A stretch of DNA of 64,000 nucleotides from Odontesthes bonariensis (Eukaryota; Chordata; Actinopteri; Atheriniformes; Atherinopsidae), in NCBI RefSeq assembly GCF_027942865.1, contig NC_134526.1, forward strand, positions 5,293,784 to 5,357,783, written 5' to 3'. This document shows positions 23,415-36,200 of the stretch, piece by piece. The first letter of the stretch is position 1. Every line of letters begins with the position of its first letter. The translations under genes and the position numbers were made by a program. A model generated the notes under the pieces. It searched no databases and was not told the DNA's origin. It saw only the letters and a list, made by a program, of their open reading frames with translations.

Positions 23415-26400
23415 TCAGTTTGTTTTGGGGAGCCTGTAGACGCCCGCGGACACCATCAGCTGATGCTCCCGGACCTTCTTCTGCAGGAACGCCTCCAGCT
23501 CATTGACGTCCATCTCCGTGACGACGGGCCCCGTGGCGACGAACATCCGCAGCATGGAGTGGATCCGGTCCAGCGTCATGCTGTCCAGGTTGGTGAGCAT
23601 GGCCTGGATGTAGGCCCAGAACAGCTGCAGACACAGACGCACCAGATGTTTCACACTTTTCTGTCTTTAAGGGGACGTTTGAAGACATTTGAGGGCACAG
23701 ACCTGGTGTTAAAGTCTGGTTTTATATCTTTTTCATGACCTTTTATATCTGGAGTTAGAACCAGGAGAGATGATGAGGCCTTTTTATCAGGTGCATGAAT
23801 GTATGAATAGTAGGGCTGATCAACGATTAAAATGTTTAATCTAATTAATCACATGATTTCCCTGATTAATCGCGATTAATCGCATTTGTACGCAGAATCC
23901 AAAAAGGAATTCAAAAGTAGTGTATAGCTTTTAGCATTTAGTTTTATTTTAAATGTGCTGCCATATGAATGAAAGTGCCATAACATTTGTTGTGCAAACA
24001 CACTTTTAACATCAGCATCTTTCTGTAGTTTTTATGTAGAAGCCTCGCTCCACTGTCTGTTTCCTTGAATGACTTGCTGCTATCAGTTGTGTGTTTTGCC
24101 TTTAAGTGATATTTTAGACTGGAACTACTACGCTGAGAAGACAATTCAACTTGGCTGTAAATGCAGGAGTTTTTTGTTTTTTTAATTTATTTTGAAATAC
24201 ATGCTTTTATGTTGAAACCAGTAAAACAGGAAGTAGCGCCGGTTAGCTCCGTTAGCTTTACACCTGTAGCAGTGATGTTACCTGCTAGTTTATCTTTATT
24301 TTATTCCTCCATGCTTCGTGGTGTTTGCTGTAACTGTGTGAATGTGATGCATTGAACAGACTTACAATAATAAAACCTGCGTTAATGCGCCATAAAATAT
24401 TCATCAGCGTTAAATAATAAACTCATCCATGCATTCATCTCCAGCAGACTCCATCACTGTAACGCTCTTTTAACTGGACTTCCCACAAAGAGCATTAAAC
24501 ATCTGCAGCTCATCCAGAACGCTGCTGCTGGAGTTTTAACCCGGACTAAGAGATCTGAACACATCACAGCAGCTTTAAAATCTTTACTCTGGCTTCCAGT
24601 CAGTCACAGAATAGATTTTAAAAGCCTGCTGATGGTTTACATCTGTGATATGTTCAGAGAATATAAAGCCAGCAGAGCTCTGAGATCCAAGGACTCAGGT
24701 CAGCTGGTCCGGTCCAGAGTCCAGACTAAACATGGAGAAGCAGCATTTAGCTGTTATGCTGCAAACAAGTGGAACAAACTGCCAGTGGAGATTAAACTTT
24801 CACCAAATGGAGACATTTTTAAATCCAGGTTAAAGACATTTCTGTTCTCATGTGTCTATGCATGAAATCTGCACGATATCTTTGAACTTATCTGGACTGC
24901 TGCTTGTTTTTAAATTAATTTAAATTATTTTATTTGTTTCTCTTTATATTCTTTTATGTATTTTTAATGCTTCTTCCACTCCCTGCTGCAATGCTTTTAT
25001 TTTATGTGAAGCACTTTGAATTGTTTTTACATGAAATGTGCTACAAATTTGTATATAGCGAATGTTTATTCACTATTTTTATTTTATTTTATTCGCTTAT
25101 TTTTACTTTAATTGTTTTCATATCTGTATGCTGCTGCAACAAAACAATTTCCCAAATTGGGATGAATAAAGTATTTATCTATCTATCTAAATAAATTTGA
25201 TTTGATTTTGATTTGATAAATAACAAACGAGTTAACACGCCCAGCACTAATGATTAGCTGAGCTTTGATTATTAGCTGGTCCCAAGAAAATGAATCAAAC
25301 TTGATAAAAATGTCTGATAATCTGGAGGACTTTAGGAAAGTTAGCCGATGGGGGCTCTGACATCACGAGGGCGACCTTTTAAAAGCTTCAGGATCAAAGT
25401 ACGAGTTACGCTGAAAAGGCTCCAGTTTCCAGCCTCAGAACCGATCACTAATCAGCAATAATCAATAATACTGAGCTGGAAAATGGATGATTTACCCGAT
25501 CAGGACTGAAATAACGTTTGCAGACTCCTGAGGTTGAAGGAGCAGGAAATGACAGAAGAAGAAGAAGAGGCGTGTGCTCACCTGCAGCTTCTCCTCCCTC
25601 TGCTCAGACTGGGTGGTGGTGTTGGAGTCCCTCTCCTCGTCGCTGTCGATCAGCATTGCCCCCCTCTCCAGCTTCTCTTTGGACGAGCCCGTCTCCACCA
25701 CGTAGTAGCGGCCCCCCGCCTCCTCCCTCAGCACGCCGTGCTGCTGCCACAGCGCCAGCTTCCTGTGCACCAGCTCCTTCGGGGCGCCCAGCTTGGTGCT
25801 CAGCTCCTCCAGGGTCCAGGAACCTGATGGGGGGGACAGGTTCCATCTGTGATCTCAGAGTTTTATCACAGCTGGAGGCAGAGCCGGCCCAAGGCATATG
25901 CCAACTATGCGGTCGCTTAGGGCCCCCACGCCACCAGGGGGCCCCAGAGAGCACCGAGACGTTGTGATAAAAAAAGTTAATATATACATGAAATTAAAAT
26001 AACATTGAATAATTTAAACGAAATTGTATTACACCAGAAAAAAAATATATAATTTTGACAAAATACTAATACTAGGTTAATTTATGCCTCCTGTTGGCTG
26101 CTGCCACCGTTGGGCAAAATGATTTAAGTATTGTATTTAAGTATTTCATTTTGATTACAACTTTATTTTTCTGTAAGATAATCTGAATGTCATTTGATTC
26201 TATTTTGGATTTGGATTTTGAACATTTTGCACACCATTGCACATCTGAAAGAAATTAAACTATTTAACGTGTTTACTATAAATGCAGTCTCCAGCCTGCT
26301 GATGTTACTTTCAAATAGTTAAATTAATGAGCCACACTTATACATCACTCTTTATGTAGACGTTAATTAAACCATATTTATGAGTTTGCTGTCCCTTTAA

Positions 26401-29400
26401 GGTTAAAAACAAGAATGACACCTGTATAATGTAAGATGATTACAAATAATGCTAATGATTGTGGGTCCGTTACACACATAACAGTGTAGCCTATGGAATA
26501 ATGAGGCATCTGGAGCTGAGGTGATGGTAGGGGGGCCCCAAATGAAATTCTGCTTAAGGCCCCATAAAGGCTTGGGCCGGCCCTGGCTGGAGGATCGAAC
26601 GGGCGCTGAAACCTGAACTCTTTGGCCTTCATTTGGACTCTTTTATCCCGAGTCTAACAGCCCAGCAGCTGCTGGAGGGTTGATGACCCCACAAACTCTG
26701 AACTTCCCTGTGCTCTGTCTCAGCTTCTAGCTGCTCAGATTAACCTTGTAGCATCCAAGCATATGAATAATCATTGAAAAAAATCATTTTGGCTCTTCTT
26801 GCATCTTTTTGGGGGGGAATAAACCAATATTTTTGAATTTTTTGGAAATGGGCTATTTTTGATCATTTTAGGCAATGTTGCATATTTGCAACTGTGGGCT
26901 TTCCTGATTAATTTTGTAATAATACAATTTGGAGACCTGAGCTCCCATTACCGCTGTGAAAGGTGGACAAAGCAGACCACACCAAACGAGACCAGAACCA
27001 ACTAGAACAGACCACCGCAAAGCAGAGTGTAATTCACTGAGCCGAGAGAATGATGCTGTGACAACTGTCGGCACATAAAATGTAATGTAAAAAATATTAC
27101 ACATGAATGTAAATAATGTATGTAAATTAAAAAAAAAATAAAATAAAATAATGTAATGTAAATAAAAATATATATATAAATATAATGTAAATAAATAATG
27201 TAAATAAATAAAAAGCTTGTTGCATATCTGCAACTGTGGGTTACAAGGTTAAAGCAGTTTGTCTCCCGTACAGATGTGGGATGCTGTGATAAAAACAAAT
27301 GGCTGCGAGTCCAGCCGTCACAAAAGAGTCAAGTGCCCTGCGGTATCTGAGCCCCCAGCTGCTCCGGGGCGGCTTCAGGCCTGGAATGTGCACGAAAAAA
27401 GTCAAAGTCCTTCAAATCCAGTCAGAAGCAGAAAGATTTAAGGCTCTCAAACCTCTCACATCTGCTTTAATATCAATAGATATTATTGATTAGGTTATAT
27501 TAGATATAATCTAAGGGGAGACCTAAATTAAAAAAACAAAAAACAAAGGTCCAAACAAATATGAAAAGCATGTGCGTATCGAGCTGTGGGGGGACTTTGT
27601 GGAAACAGTCTGGAGACAAATATAATTCTGTTTAAAAAAAAAAAAAAGTACCAAAAAGATATTTTTAAACAAGTACATGGAAGAGGAAGTATGTTAACGA
27701 TGAGGGATAAATATATGAATAGAATAGGGTTAATTGTTATATTGTAATTTAATTAGTATATGGTATATATTTATTTATATTCATATTTACATTTATATTT
27801 ACAAGGATATGTGTGTAATATATATTTATTTAGATATTTAGGAAGTGTATATATGGTATATATTTATATAGGTGTATTGTAGTTAGGATATTTACAAACT
27901 GAAGAGTAGTTAAAAAGCGGTGGGAAACTAAAAAAGTATCGTACTTCTTCCCATTCCTTTTTCCGACAATGTGCGGTGTTTTGTGTATTAGCACTTTATG
28001 TGATTGAATTTTTTTTTTAAATTTCTCTTTTTCTTTCTTTTGTATGTACAAATAGTTACATGCATTTTTTTTTTTTCATACGAAAGTATAAAAATAAAAA
28101 TCTATCTATCTCTCTATCAAAGCAAAAATCAGGAGCAAAGTAGTTTAACGTCCCACACTTCTAAGGTACAGTGAAGGCAGCATCATCTGAACTGTTAGGT
28201 GGAGATAAAGATGGAGGACGCTCCATGTGCGGACAGAGTTTGTCCTAAACAGGCTCACTGAAGGTCCAAATATCTTCTGTAAAGCACAGAGAAAGGTTTA
28301 TTTTGATCATTTATCCCCTTTATAGATAAAAAGCTTTTTTCTGCTTCACTCTGTGACCAAGTCAGTGAATTTATATCGTTAATTTTATCAGCAAAGATCC
28401 TAACTTCTGATATTCCAAATAACCTGAGATGAAAACTCTGGATCAGCCACATGCACTGGAAAAAATCAAAATCTAACTAAGTATATTTTTCTCATTGAGT
28501 ATCTCATTACACTTGAAACAAGTACCATTTCAGCCAGATATAGGGAGTTGTTTGAAGACAATACATCTGGAATATCTTGTTAAATGAAAAAGTCTAGATA
28601 ATACTGTAAGTCTGGTATTTGGGGGGGGAAAGGGGTTGGGGGGGTGGGCTGGGGTTAGAGGGGACTCGCTGTCCTGTTTTTGTTTTGTTGGACTTATGTT
28701 GAATTGTAAATTGTTGTTGTAAAAATGTTTTTGTTGTTAAAAAGTTGTAAAAACAAAATAAAAAGACCTTGATCAAAAAAAAAAAAAGAAAAATTCTTGA
28801 AAACTTCTTGTTTTGAGTCATATATCATATGAAACAAGCTTTTTTTTTCATTTGAAGAGGTTTTTAAGCTAATTTCAAGATCACTTTTATCTCAAAAAGT
28901 CTTAAATATCACATCTTATTTCAAGAAATCTTGACAAGCCGATTTTCACTAGTTCCATTGGCAGATTTTTTGCTTATTTCAAGCAAAAACGTCTTGTATT
29001 TGTTGTTTTTTTACTTATTTTTGGAGGGGCATTTTTTCCAGTGTGGCAGCTGGAGCCGTGACCAGTTCCAGTCTGACTCAAACTTTACGGCACAAACCAA
29101 ACATTTTTGCTCTGTTTTCAGCCTTATCTACGACAACGTGCAGTGAAACTTCTCATCTTTAACTCTAACTTTTTTCCTGGAAGTGCAGGATGATGGCGGC
29201 CAGGATGGGGGACACGGTGAGGTTGGTGAGCGTTCGGTCCTCCAGCTCCACGTCCAGCGTGACGGAGCCCAAGTGAGGCTTCCAGCTCAGCGTCCTCATG
29301 GCCTGGAGCACAAGAAGAAGAAGAGGAAACATCAGCGTTTGTTCGGGTGGCAGAAGGTGAGCGGAGCTGACGGATCTGCACCTTCAGCTTCTCGTAGCGG

Positions 29401-30631
29401 TGGGTGTAGGCCTCCATGGCCTGGCACACGGCGGGGGGCAGCTCCAGCTTCTCCTCCTTCAGCGTCGGCCAGAACTCGGACGACATGATGATGGCCGACA
29501 GAGACAGCGGCGGCCGCTCCGGCGGCTGCTCCTCCTCGCTCAGCTTGGACTCCTCCTCGCAGATGTTGCTGTTGATCCGGCGAGAGTCCGCCATGTCCTG
29601 CAGGAACACACCGAGGCTTCAGAATGAGGCAAGGCAGGTTTATCTGTGCAGCACAATTCAACAACAAGGCGACTCAAAGTGCTTTACAGAGACATTAAAA
29701 CAGTAGAAATAAAAAGCATGATTTAAATTTTAAACAAAAAAGAAAGAAATAAGAACAATAGAATATAGCTGCAAGCAGAGATGGGGGGGGGTCCTAGCAG
29801 AATGGCACAATAGGGAAGGCTTCGGCCTCTCAGGAAGGCGTCATGAGTCCATGCACCAAGTTTGGCAGCTATACATCAATGCATCTCAGAGATACGGCCT
29901 AACGTCCCGTTTGCGCGTCGGCGTAGAGTTTGATTGGCTGCCACGGGCAAACGGAAGCGAAATAAAAAAATCCACATGATAAGTTATGTGCGGCTTGGTC
30001 TGAAGATTCTATGTGCCAAGTCCCGTGGAGATCGGACAATCTGCGTGGCCTGAAATGCTTTTTTAAGTAAAAAATTAAAAAATCTAAGTATACGCAAAGT
30101 ATACGTATGCGTTGGACTCTTCATGATCCAAGGATTCCAACGATGCCTCATTTGGGAAATTTGGACCATGAAGTCCAAAGTTATTAGAATGCAGAAAGAA
30201 GAAAAAATTAGCAAGTAGCAAATAGCAAGTAACAAGTAGAAAGTAGCAAGTAGAACGTAGCAAGTAGAAAGTAGAAAGTAGCAAGTAGCAAGTAGAAAGT
30301 AGCAAGTAGAAAGTAGCAAGTAGCAAGTAGAAAGTAGCAAGTAGAAAGTAGCAAGTAGCAAGTAAAAAGTAGCAAGTAGAAAGTAAAAAGTAGCAAATAG
30401 CAAGTAACAAGTAGAAAGTAGCAAGTAGAACGTAGCAAGTAGAAAGTAGAAAGTAGCAAGTAGCAAGTAGAAAGTAGCAAGTAGAAAGTAGCAAGTAGCA
30501 AGTAGAAAGTAGCAAGTAGAAAGTAGCAAGTAGCAAGTAAAAAGTAGCAAGTAGCAAGTAGAAAGTAGCAAGTAGCAAGTAGCAAGTAAAAAGTAGCAAG
30601 TAGCAAGTAGCAAGTAGCAAGTAAAAAGTAG

Positions 30632-30667
<36 letters not shown>

Positions 30668-30708
30668 AAGTAAAAAGTAAAAAGTAGCAAGTAGCAAGTA
30701 AAAAGTAG

Positions 30709-30744
<36 letters not shown>

Positions 30745-31561
30745 AAGTAGAAAGTAGCAAGTAGAAAGTAGCAAGTAGCAAGTAGCAAGTAAAAAGTAGC
30801 AAGTAGCAAGTAGCAAGTAGCAAGTAAAAAGTAGCAAGTAGAAAGTAGCAAGTAGAAAGTAGCAAGTAAAAAGTAAAAAGTAGCAAGTAGCAAGTAGAAA
30901 GTAGCAAGTAGAACGTAGCAAGTAGCAAGTAGAACGTAGCAAGTAGCAAGTAGCAAGTAAAAAGTAGAAAGTAGCAAGTAGCAAGTAGCAAGTAGAAAGT
31001 AGCAAGTAAAAAGTAAAAAGTAGCAAGTAGCAAGTAGAAAGTAGCAAGTAGCAAGTAGAAAGTAGAAAGTAGCAAGTAGAAAGTAGCAAGTAGCAAGTAA
31101 AAAGTAGCAAGTAGAAAGTAGCAAGTAGCAAGTAGAAAGTAGCAAGTAGAAAGTAGCAAGTAGAAAGTAGCAAGTAGAAAGTAGCAAGTAAAAAGTAGCA
31201 AGTAGAAAGTAGAAAGTAGCAAGTAGCAAGTAGCAAGTAAAAAGTAGCAAGTAGCAATTAGCAAGTAGAAAGTAGCAAGTAGCAAGTAAAAAGTAGCAAG
31301 TAGCAAGTAGAAAGTAGCAAGTAGCAAGTAAAAAGTAGCAAGTAGCAAGTAGAAAGTAGAAAGTAGCAAGTAGCAAGTAGCAAGTAGAAAGTAGCAAGTA
31401 GCAAGTAGCAAGTAGAAAGTAGCAAGTAGCAAATAAAAAGTAGCAAGTAGCAAGTAGAAAGTAGAAAGTAGCAAGTAGCAAGTAGCAAGTAAAAAGTAGC
31501 AAGTAGAAAGTAGCAAGTAGCAAGTAGCAAGTAAAAAGTAGCAAGTAGAAAGTAGCAAGTA

Positions 31562-31598
<37 letters not shown>

Positions 31599-32576
31599 AA
31601 GTAGAAAGTAGCAAGTAGCATGTAGCAAGTAGCAAGTAGAAAGTAGCAAGTAGAAAGTAGCAAGTAGCAAGTAGCAAGTAGAAAGTAGCAAGTAGCAAGT
31701 AGCAAGTAAAAAGTAGAAAGTAGCAAGTAGCAAGTAGAAAGTAGCAAGTAGCAAGTAAAAAGTAGCAAGTAGCAAGTAGAAAGTAGCAAGTAGCAAGTAG
31801 CAAGTAAAAAGTAGCAAGTAGAAAGTAGCAAGTAGCAAGTAGCAAGTAGAAAGTAGCAAGTAGCAAGTAAAAAGTAGCAAGTAGCAAGTAGCAAGTAGCA
31901 AGTAAAAAGTAGCAAGTAGCAAGTAGCAAGTAGAAAGTAGCAAGTAGCAAGTAAAAAGTAGCAAGTAGAAAGTAGCAAGTAGAAAGTAGCAAGTAAAAAG
32001 TAGCAAGTAGAAAGTAGCAAGTAGAAAGTAGAAAGTAGCAAGTAGCAAGTAGAAAGTAGCAAGTAAAAAGTAAAAAGTAGCAAGTAGAAAGTAGCAAGTA
32101 GCAAGTAAAAAGTAGCAAGTAGAAAGTAGCAAGTAGCAAGTAGCAAGTAAAAAGTAGCAAGTAGCAAGTAGCAAGTAGCAAGTAAAAAGTAGCAAGTAGA
32201 AAGTAGCAAGTAGCAAGTAGCAAGTAGCAAGTAGCAAGTAGCAAGTAGAAAGTAGCAAGTAGAAAGTAGAAAGTAGCAAGTAGCAAGTAAAAAGTAGCAA
32301 GTAGAAAGTAGCAAGTAGAAAGTAGCAAGTAGCAAGTAGCAAGTAAAAAGTAGCAAGTAGAAAGTAGCAAGTAGCAAGTAGCAAGTTAAAAGTAGCAAGT
32401 AGCAAGTAGCAAGTAGCAAGTAAAAAGTAGCAAGTAGAAAGTAGCAAGTAGCAAGTAGAAAGTAGAAAGTAGCAAGTAAAAAGTAGCAAGTAAAAAGTAG
32501 CAAGTAGAAAGTAGCAAGTAGAAAGTAGAAAGTAGCAAGTAGAAAGTAGCAAGTAAAAAGTAGCAAGTAGCAAGTA

Positions 32577-32613
<37 letters not shown>

Positions 32614-33255
32614 AAGTAGCAAGTAGCAAGTAAAAAGTAGCAAGTAGAAAGTAGCAAGTAGCAAGTAGAAAGTAGAAAGTAGCAAGTAGAAAGTAGCAAG
32701 TAGCAAGTAAAAAGTAGCAAGTAGAAAGTAGCAAGTAGCAAGTAAAAAGTAGCAAGTAGAAAGTAGCAAGTAGCAAGTAGCAAGTAGCAAGTAGCAAGTA
32801 AAAAGTAGCAAGTAGAAAGTAGCAAGTAGAAAGTAGCAAGTAGAAAGTAGCAAGTAGAAAGTAGCAAGTAGCAAGTAGAAAGTAGAAAGTAAAAAGTAGC
32901 AAGTAGAAAGTAGCAAGTAGCAAGTAGCAAGTAAAAAGTAGCAAGTAGAAAGTAGCAAGTAGAAAGTAGCAAGTAGCAAGTAGAAAGTAGCAAGTAGAAA
33001 GTAGCAAGTAGCAAGTAGAAAGTAGAAAGTAGCAAGTAGAAAGTAGAAAGTAGCAAGTAGCAAGTAGCAAGTAAAAAGTAGCAAGTAGAAAGTAGCAAGT
33101 AGCAAGTAGCAAGTAAAAAGTAGCAAGTAGAAAGTAGCAAGTAGCAAGTAAAAAGTAGCAAGTAGAAAGTAGCAAGTAGAAAGTAGAAAGTAGCAAGTAG
33201 AAAGTAGCAAGTAGCAAGTAGCAAGTAGAAAGTAGCAAGTAGAAAGTAGAAAGTA

Positions 33256-33292
<37 letters not shown>

Positions 33293-36200
33293 AAGTAGCA
33301 AGTAGCAAGTAAAAAGTAGCAAGTAGAAAGTAGCAAGTAGCAAGTAGCAAGTAGAAAGTAGCAAGTAGCAAGTAGCAAGTAGAAAGTAGAAAGTAGCAAG
33401 TAGAAAGTAGAAAGTAGCTACTAACACAATAAAATCAGAAGTTAAAATGTGATTAAGTTTTAAATTAGCTGTGGAGCTAAACGAGCCGGGCGTGTGGAAT
33501 ACCTTCAGCATGACCTCGCAGTAGTGCATGTGAGACTCGCCGAAGCGCAGCTTCAGCAGCTCCACGTTCCGGATCTCCCTGAAAGCATCAGAACACGAAG
33601 CGCGTCAGAAACCTGTGAGGGATCGGGGAGCGGCGTGGATGGAGCCGGGCGCACCTGGCGGTGTTGTAGTTGAGCTGGTGCAGCAGCCTGTCGGCCAGCA
33701 GCGCTCTGTACTCGTCTATGAAGATGTCCTTGCTGCCGTAGATGCTGACCAGCAGGCTGATGATGTCAGAGGAGCGCCGCTTCGACCCCATTTTATCTGA
33801 CCACAGGGAGCAGAAACTGTTGAGTCAAACGGATTACATTCAGCAGCAGCGCGCGGTGCGTTCACTGACCGGGCACGGCGTCGGTCGGGTCCGGAGCCCA
33901 GTCCTCCGGGTCGTTGCCCTCGTCGTCGCTGTCCTGCATCTCCAGAGTCACGGGGTCTCCTCTGGACAGCTCGGACGCCAGGTCCGTGCAGCCCTCTGCG
34001 TCTCCGGTCAGACCGGCGACGATCTGCCGCACCGTGTCCTCCCGAGTCCTGAAACACAGCGAGGCCGAGACGTGAGTTCTGTCTGCTCTGTTTCTGAGCC
34101 TTTTCATCCCAGCTGTGATCCAGCTGAGATCCAGCTGTGTTTCAGCTGTGACCCAGCTGTGATCCAGCTGTGATCCAGCTGTGATCCAGCTGTGTTTCAG
34201 CTGTGACCCAGCTGTGATCCAGCTGAGATCCAGCTGTGTTTCAGCTGTGACCCAGCTGTGATCCAGCTGTGATCCAGCTGAGATCCAGCTGTGATCCAGC
34301 TGTGATCCAGCTGTGATCCAGCTGAGATCCAGCTGTGTTTCAGCTGTGACCCAGCTGTGATCCAGCTGTGTTTCAGCTGTGACCCAGCTGTGATCCAGCT
34401 GTGTTTCAGCTGTAATCCAGCTGTGATCCAGCTGTGATCCAGTTGTGTTTCAGCTGTGACCCAGCTGTGATCCAGCTGTGTTTCAGCTGTGATTCAGCTA
34501 TCTGTGACCCAGCTGTGATCCAGCTGTGTTTCAGCTGTGATTCAGCTGTGATCCAGCTGTGATCCAGCTGTGTTTCAGTTGTGTTTCAGCTGTGATCCAC
34601 TTGTGATCCAGCTGTGTTTCAGCTGTGACCCAGCTGTAATCCAGCTGTGATCCAGCTGTGTTTCAGCTGTGATTCAGCTGTGATCCAGCTGTGATCCAGC
34701 TGTGATCCAGCTGTGTTTCAGCTGTGATCCAGCTGTGTTTCAGCTGTGACCCAGCTGTGATCCAGCTGTGATCCAGCTGTGTTTCAGTTGTGTTTCAGCT
34801 GTGATCCACTTGTGATCCAGCTGTGTTCCAGCTGTTAACCCTGATACGATCTGCACCTTCACTTCTTCTAAAGGTCCTTTATTTAGTTTGTAGTCTGATT
34901 TTAAACTATATTTCAGTTTGATTTGATCATTAATTGGGACTTCAAACCATGTTTTAGTGGATTTCCTGTTGCTGTGTGGATGTTAAATGAGATTTATCAC
35001 AAACTTCTGTGTTAAACCGACAGAATAAGCCGTTAATCAGACGCTTTAACTGCAGAAATGTTAAAGAAGTCCAACCTGTTCACTTTGGTGTTTATCTGCT
35101 GAACATTTAAACATTGTGTAAAACTTTATTAATAAACGAGAGTTTTTACAATTTAAGTCTTAAAACGTTCAGCAGCAGTGAGTCCATCCACCAGAGTTCC
35201 CACTTTCTGAAGGTTTCACCTCATGTTATTTCGGTTTCCTTTGCGCTCCCGTGGGACAAATGAACATGAACTTCCTTTCACAGCAGCTCAGGGAACAGAG
35301 AGACCTTTTCTTTGGACTCACCTGAGGTACTTTCGGATGGGCTGGCAGGCCACCTGCAGGATGACCATCGATGGGTCCAGCTCTCTGAGAGCTTTGATGG
35401 CTGAGATGTAAACGGTGAGGATGTCCGACGTGTGAACGCCTGCAGGAGGGACGACACATTTCACAGGAACTTCATTTTCTTTTGCTTTTCTTCCGCATGA
35501 AACATGTAAAACTGATGTCTGAACACAAAGAAAAAGCTCCTCCAGCTGCAGCATCATGGAAAGATGTTGCAGGTTGGAAAACACGAACTGACCCGGGTGC
35601 AGCAGGCGGCTTTCAAAGGCAGATTTAAGAGACGTGAGCAGCTGCTGTCGCTGGTTCGTTCGTTCCAGACAAAACTTCAGATCCAGGATCGCAGCTTTGG
35701 ATTCTGGGAAATCTGGAAGAGACGAAGGAAAACAGATGAGAGGCAAAGAAAAGAAAAGAAACTGTGCCGTTCACTCGGGCCGGGCGGACCGATTTAAAGT
35801 ATCGATACTAACGTTGGTGTTGGGTACTGATCGATTCTTAAGTTTCAGTTTCTCTTCTGTACAACTCCAGGGGCCTCATGTACAAAGACTTGTGTGGATT
35901 TCCTACTGAAACATGGCGTACGCTCAAACCCAAATGCCCTCCAACGCACAAAAATATCTGGATGTATGAATCTGTGCGTACACGTGAATCCAAGCAAATT
36001 TCCTTTATTCATCCCAATCATCGTGGAATTGAGCCCCTCCCCGTCCACGCCCCTACATAAAAATATGCACTTATTTTATAACTTTACTTTATTTGCACAT
36101 CTTACTTAGTACATTTAAAAAAAATAATAATAATAATCTTGAGTTTGTTAATTGCAAATGCAGATTACCGCCCCAAAAGGGAAATTTAAAGGATAAGACC

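Noticed and set aside
24632-24865. Small stand-alone gene
   Set aside because: It is the C-terminus of a LINE ORF2; the same peptide occurs at 41383-41616 in a second truncated copy.
29984-33565. A 1193-codon - strand frame and several others of 300-1100 codons that look like a membrane protein
   Set aside because: They come from a stop-free heptamer satellite. The first 28 codons of the longest are anapc2 exon 10 in frame, read straight through into the intron.
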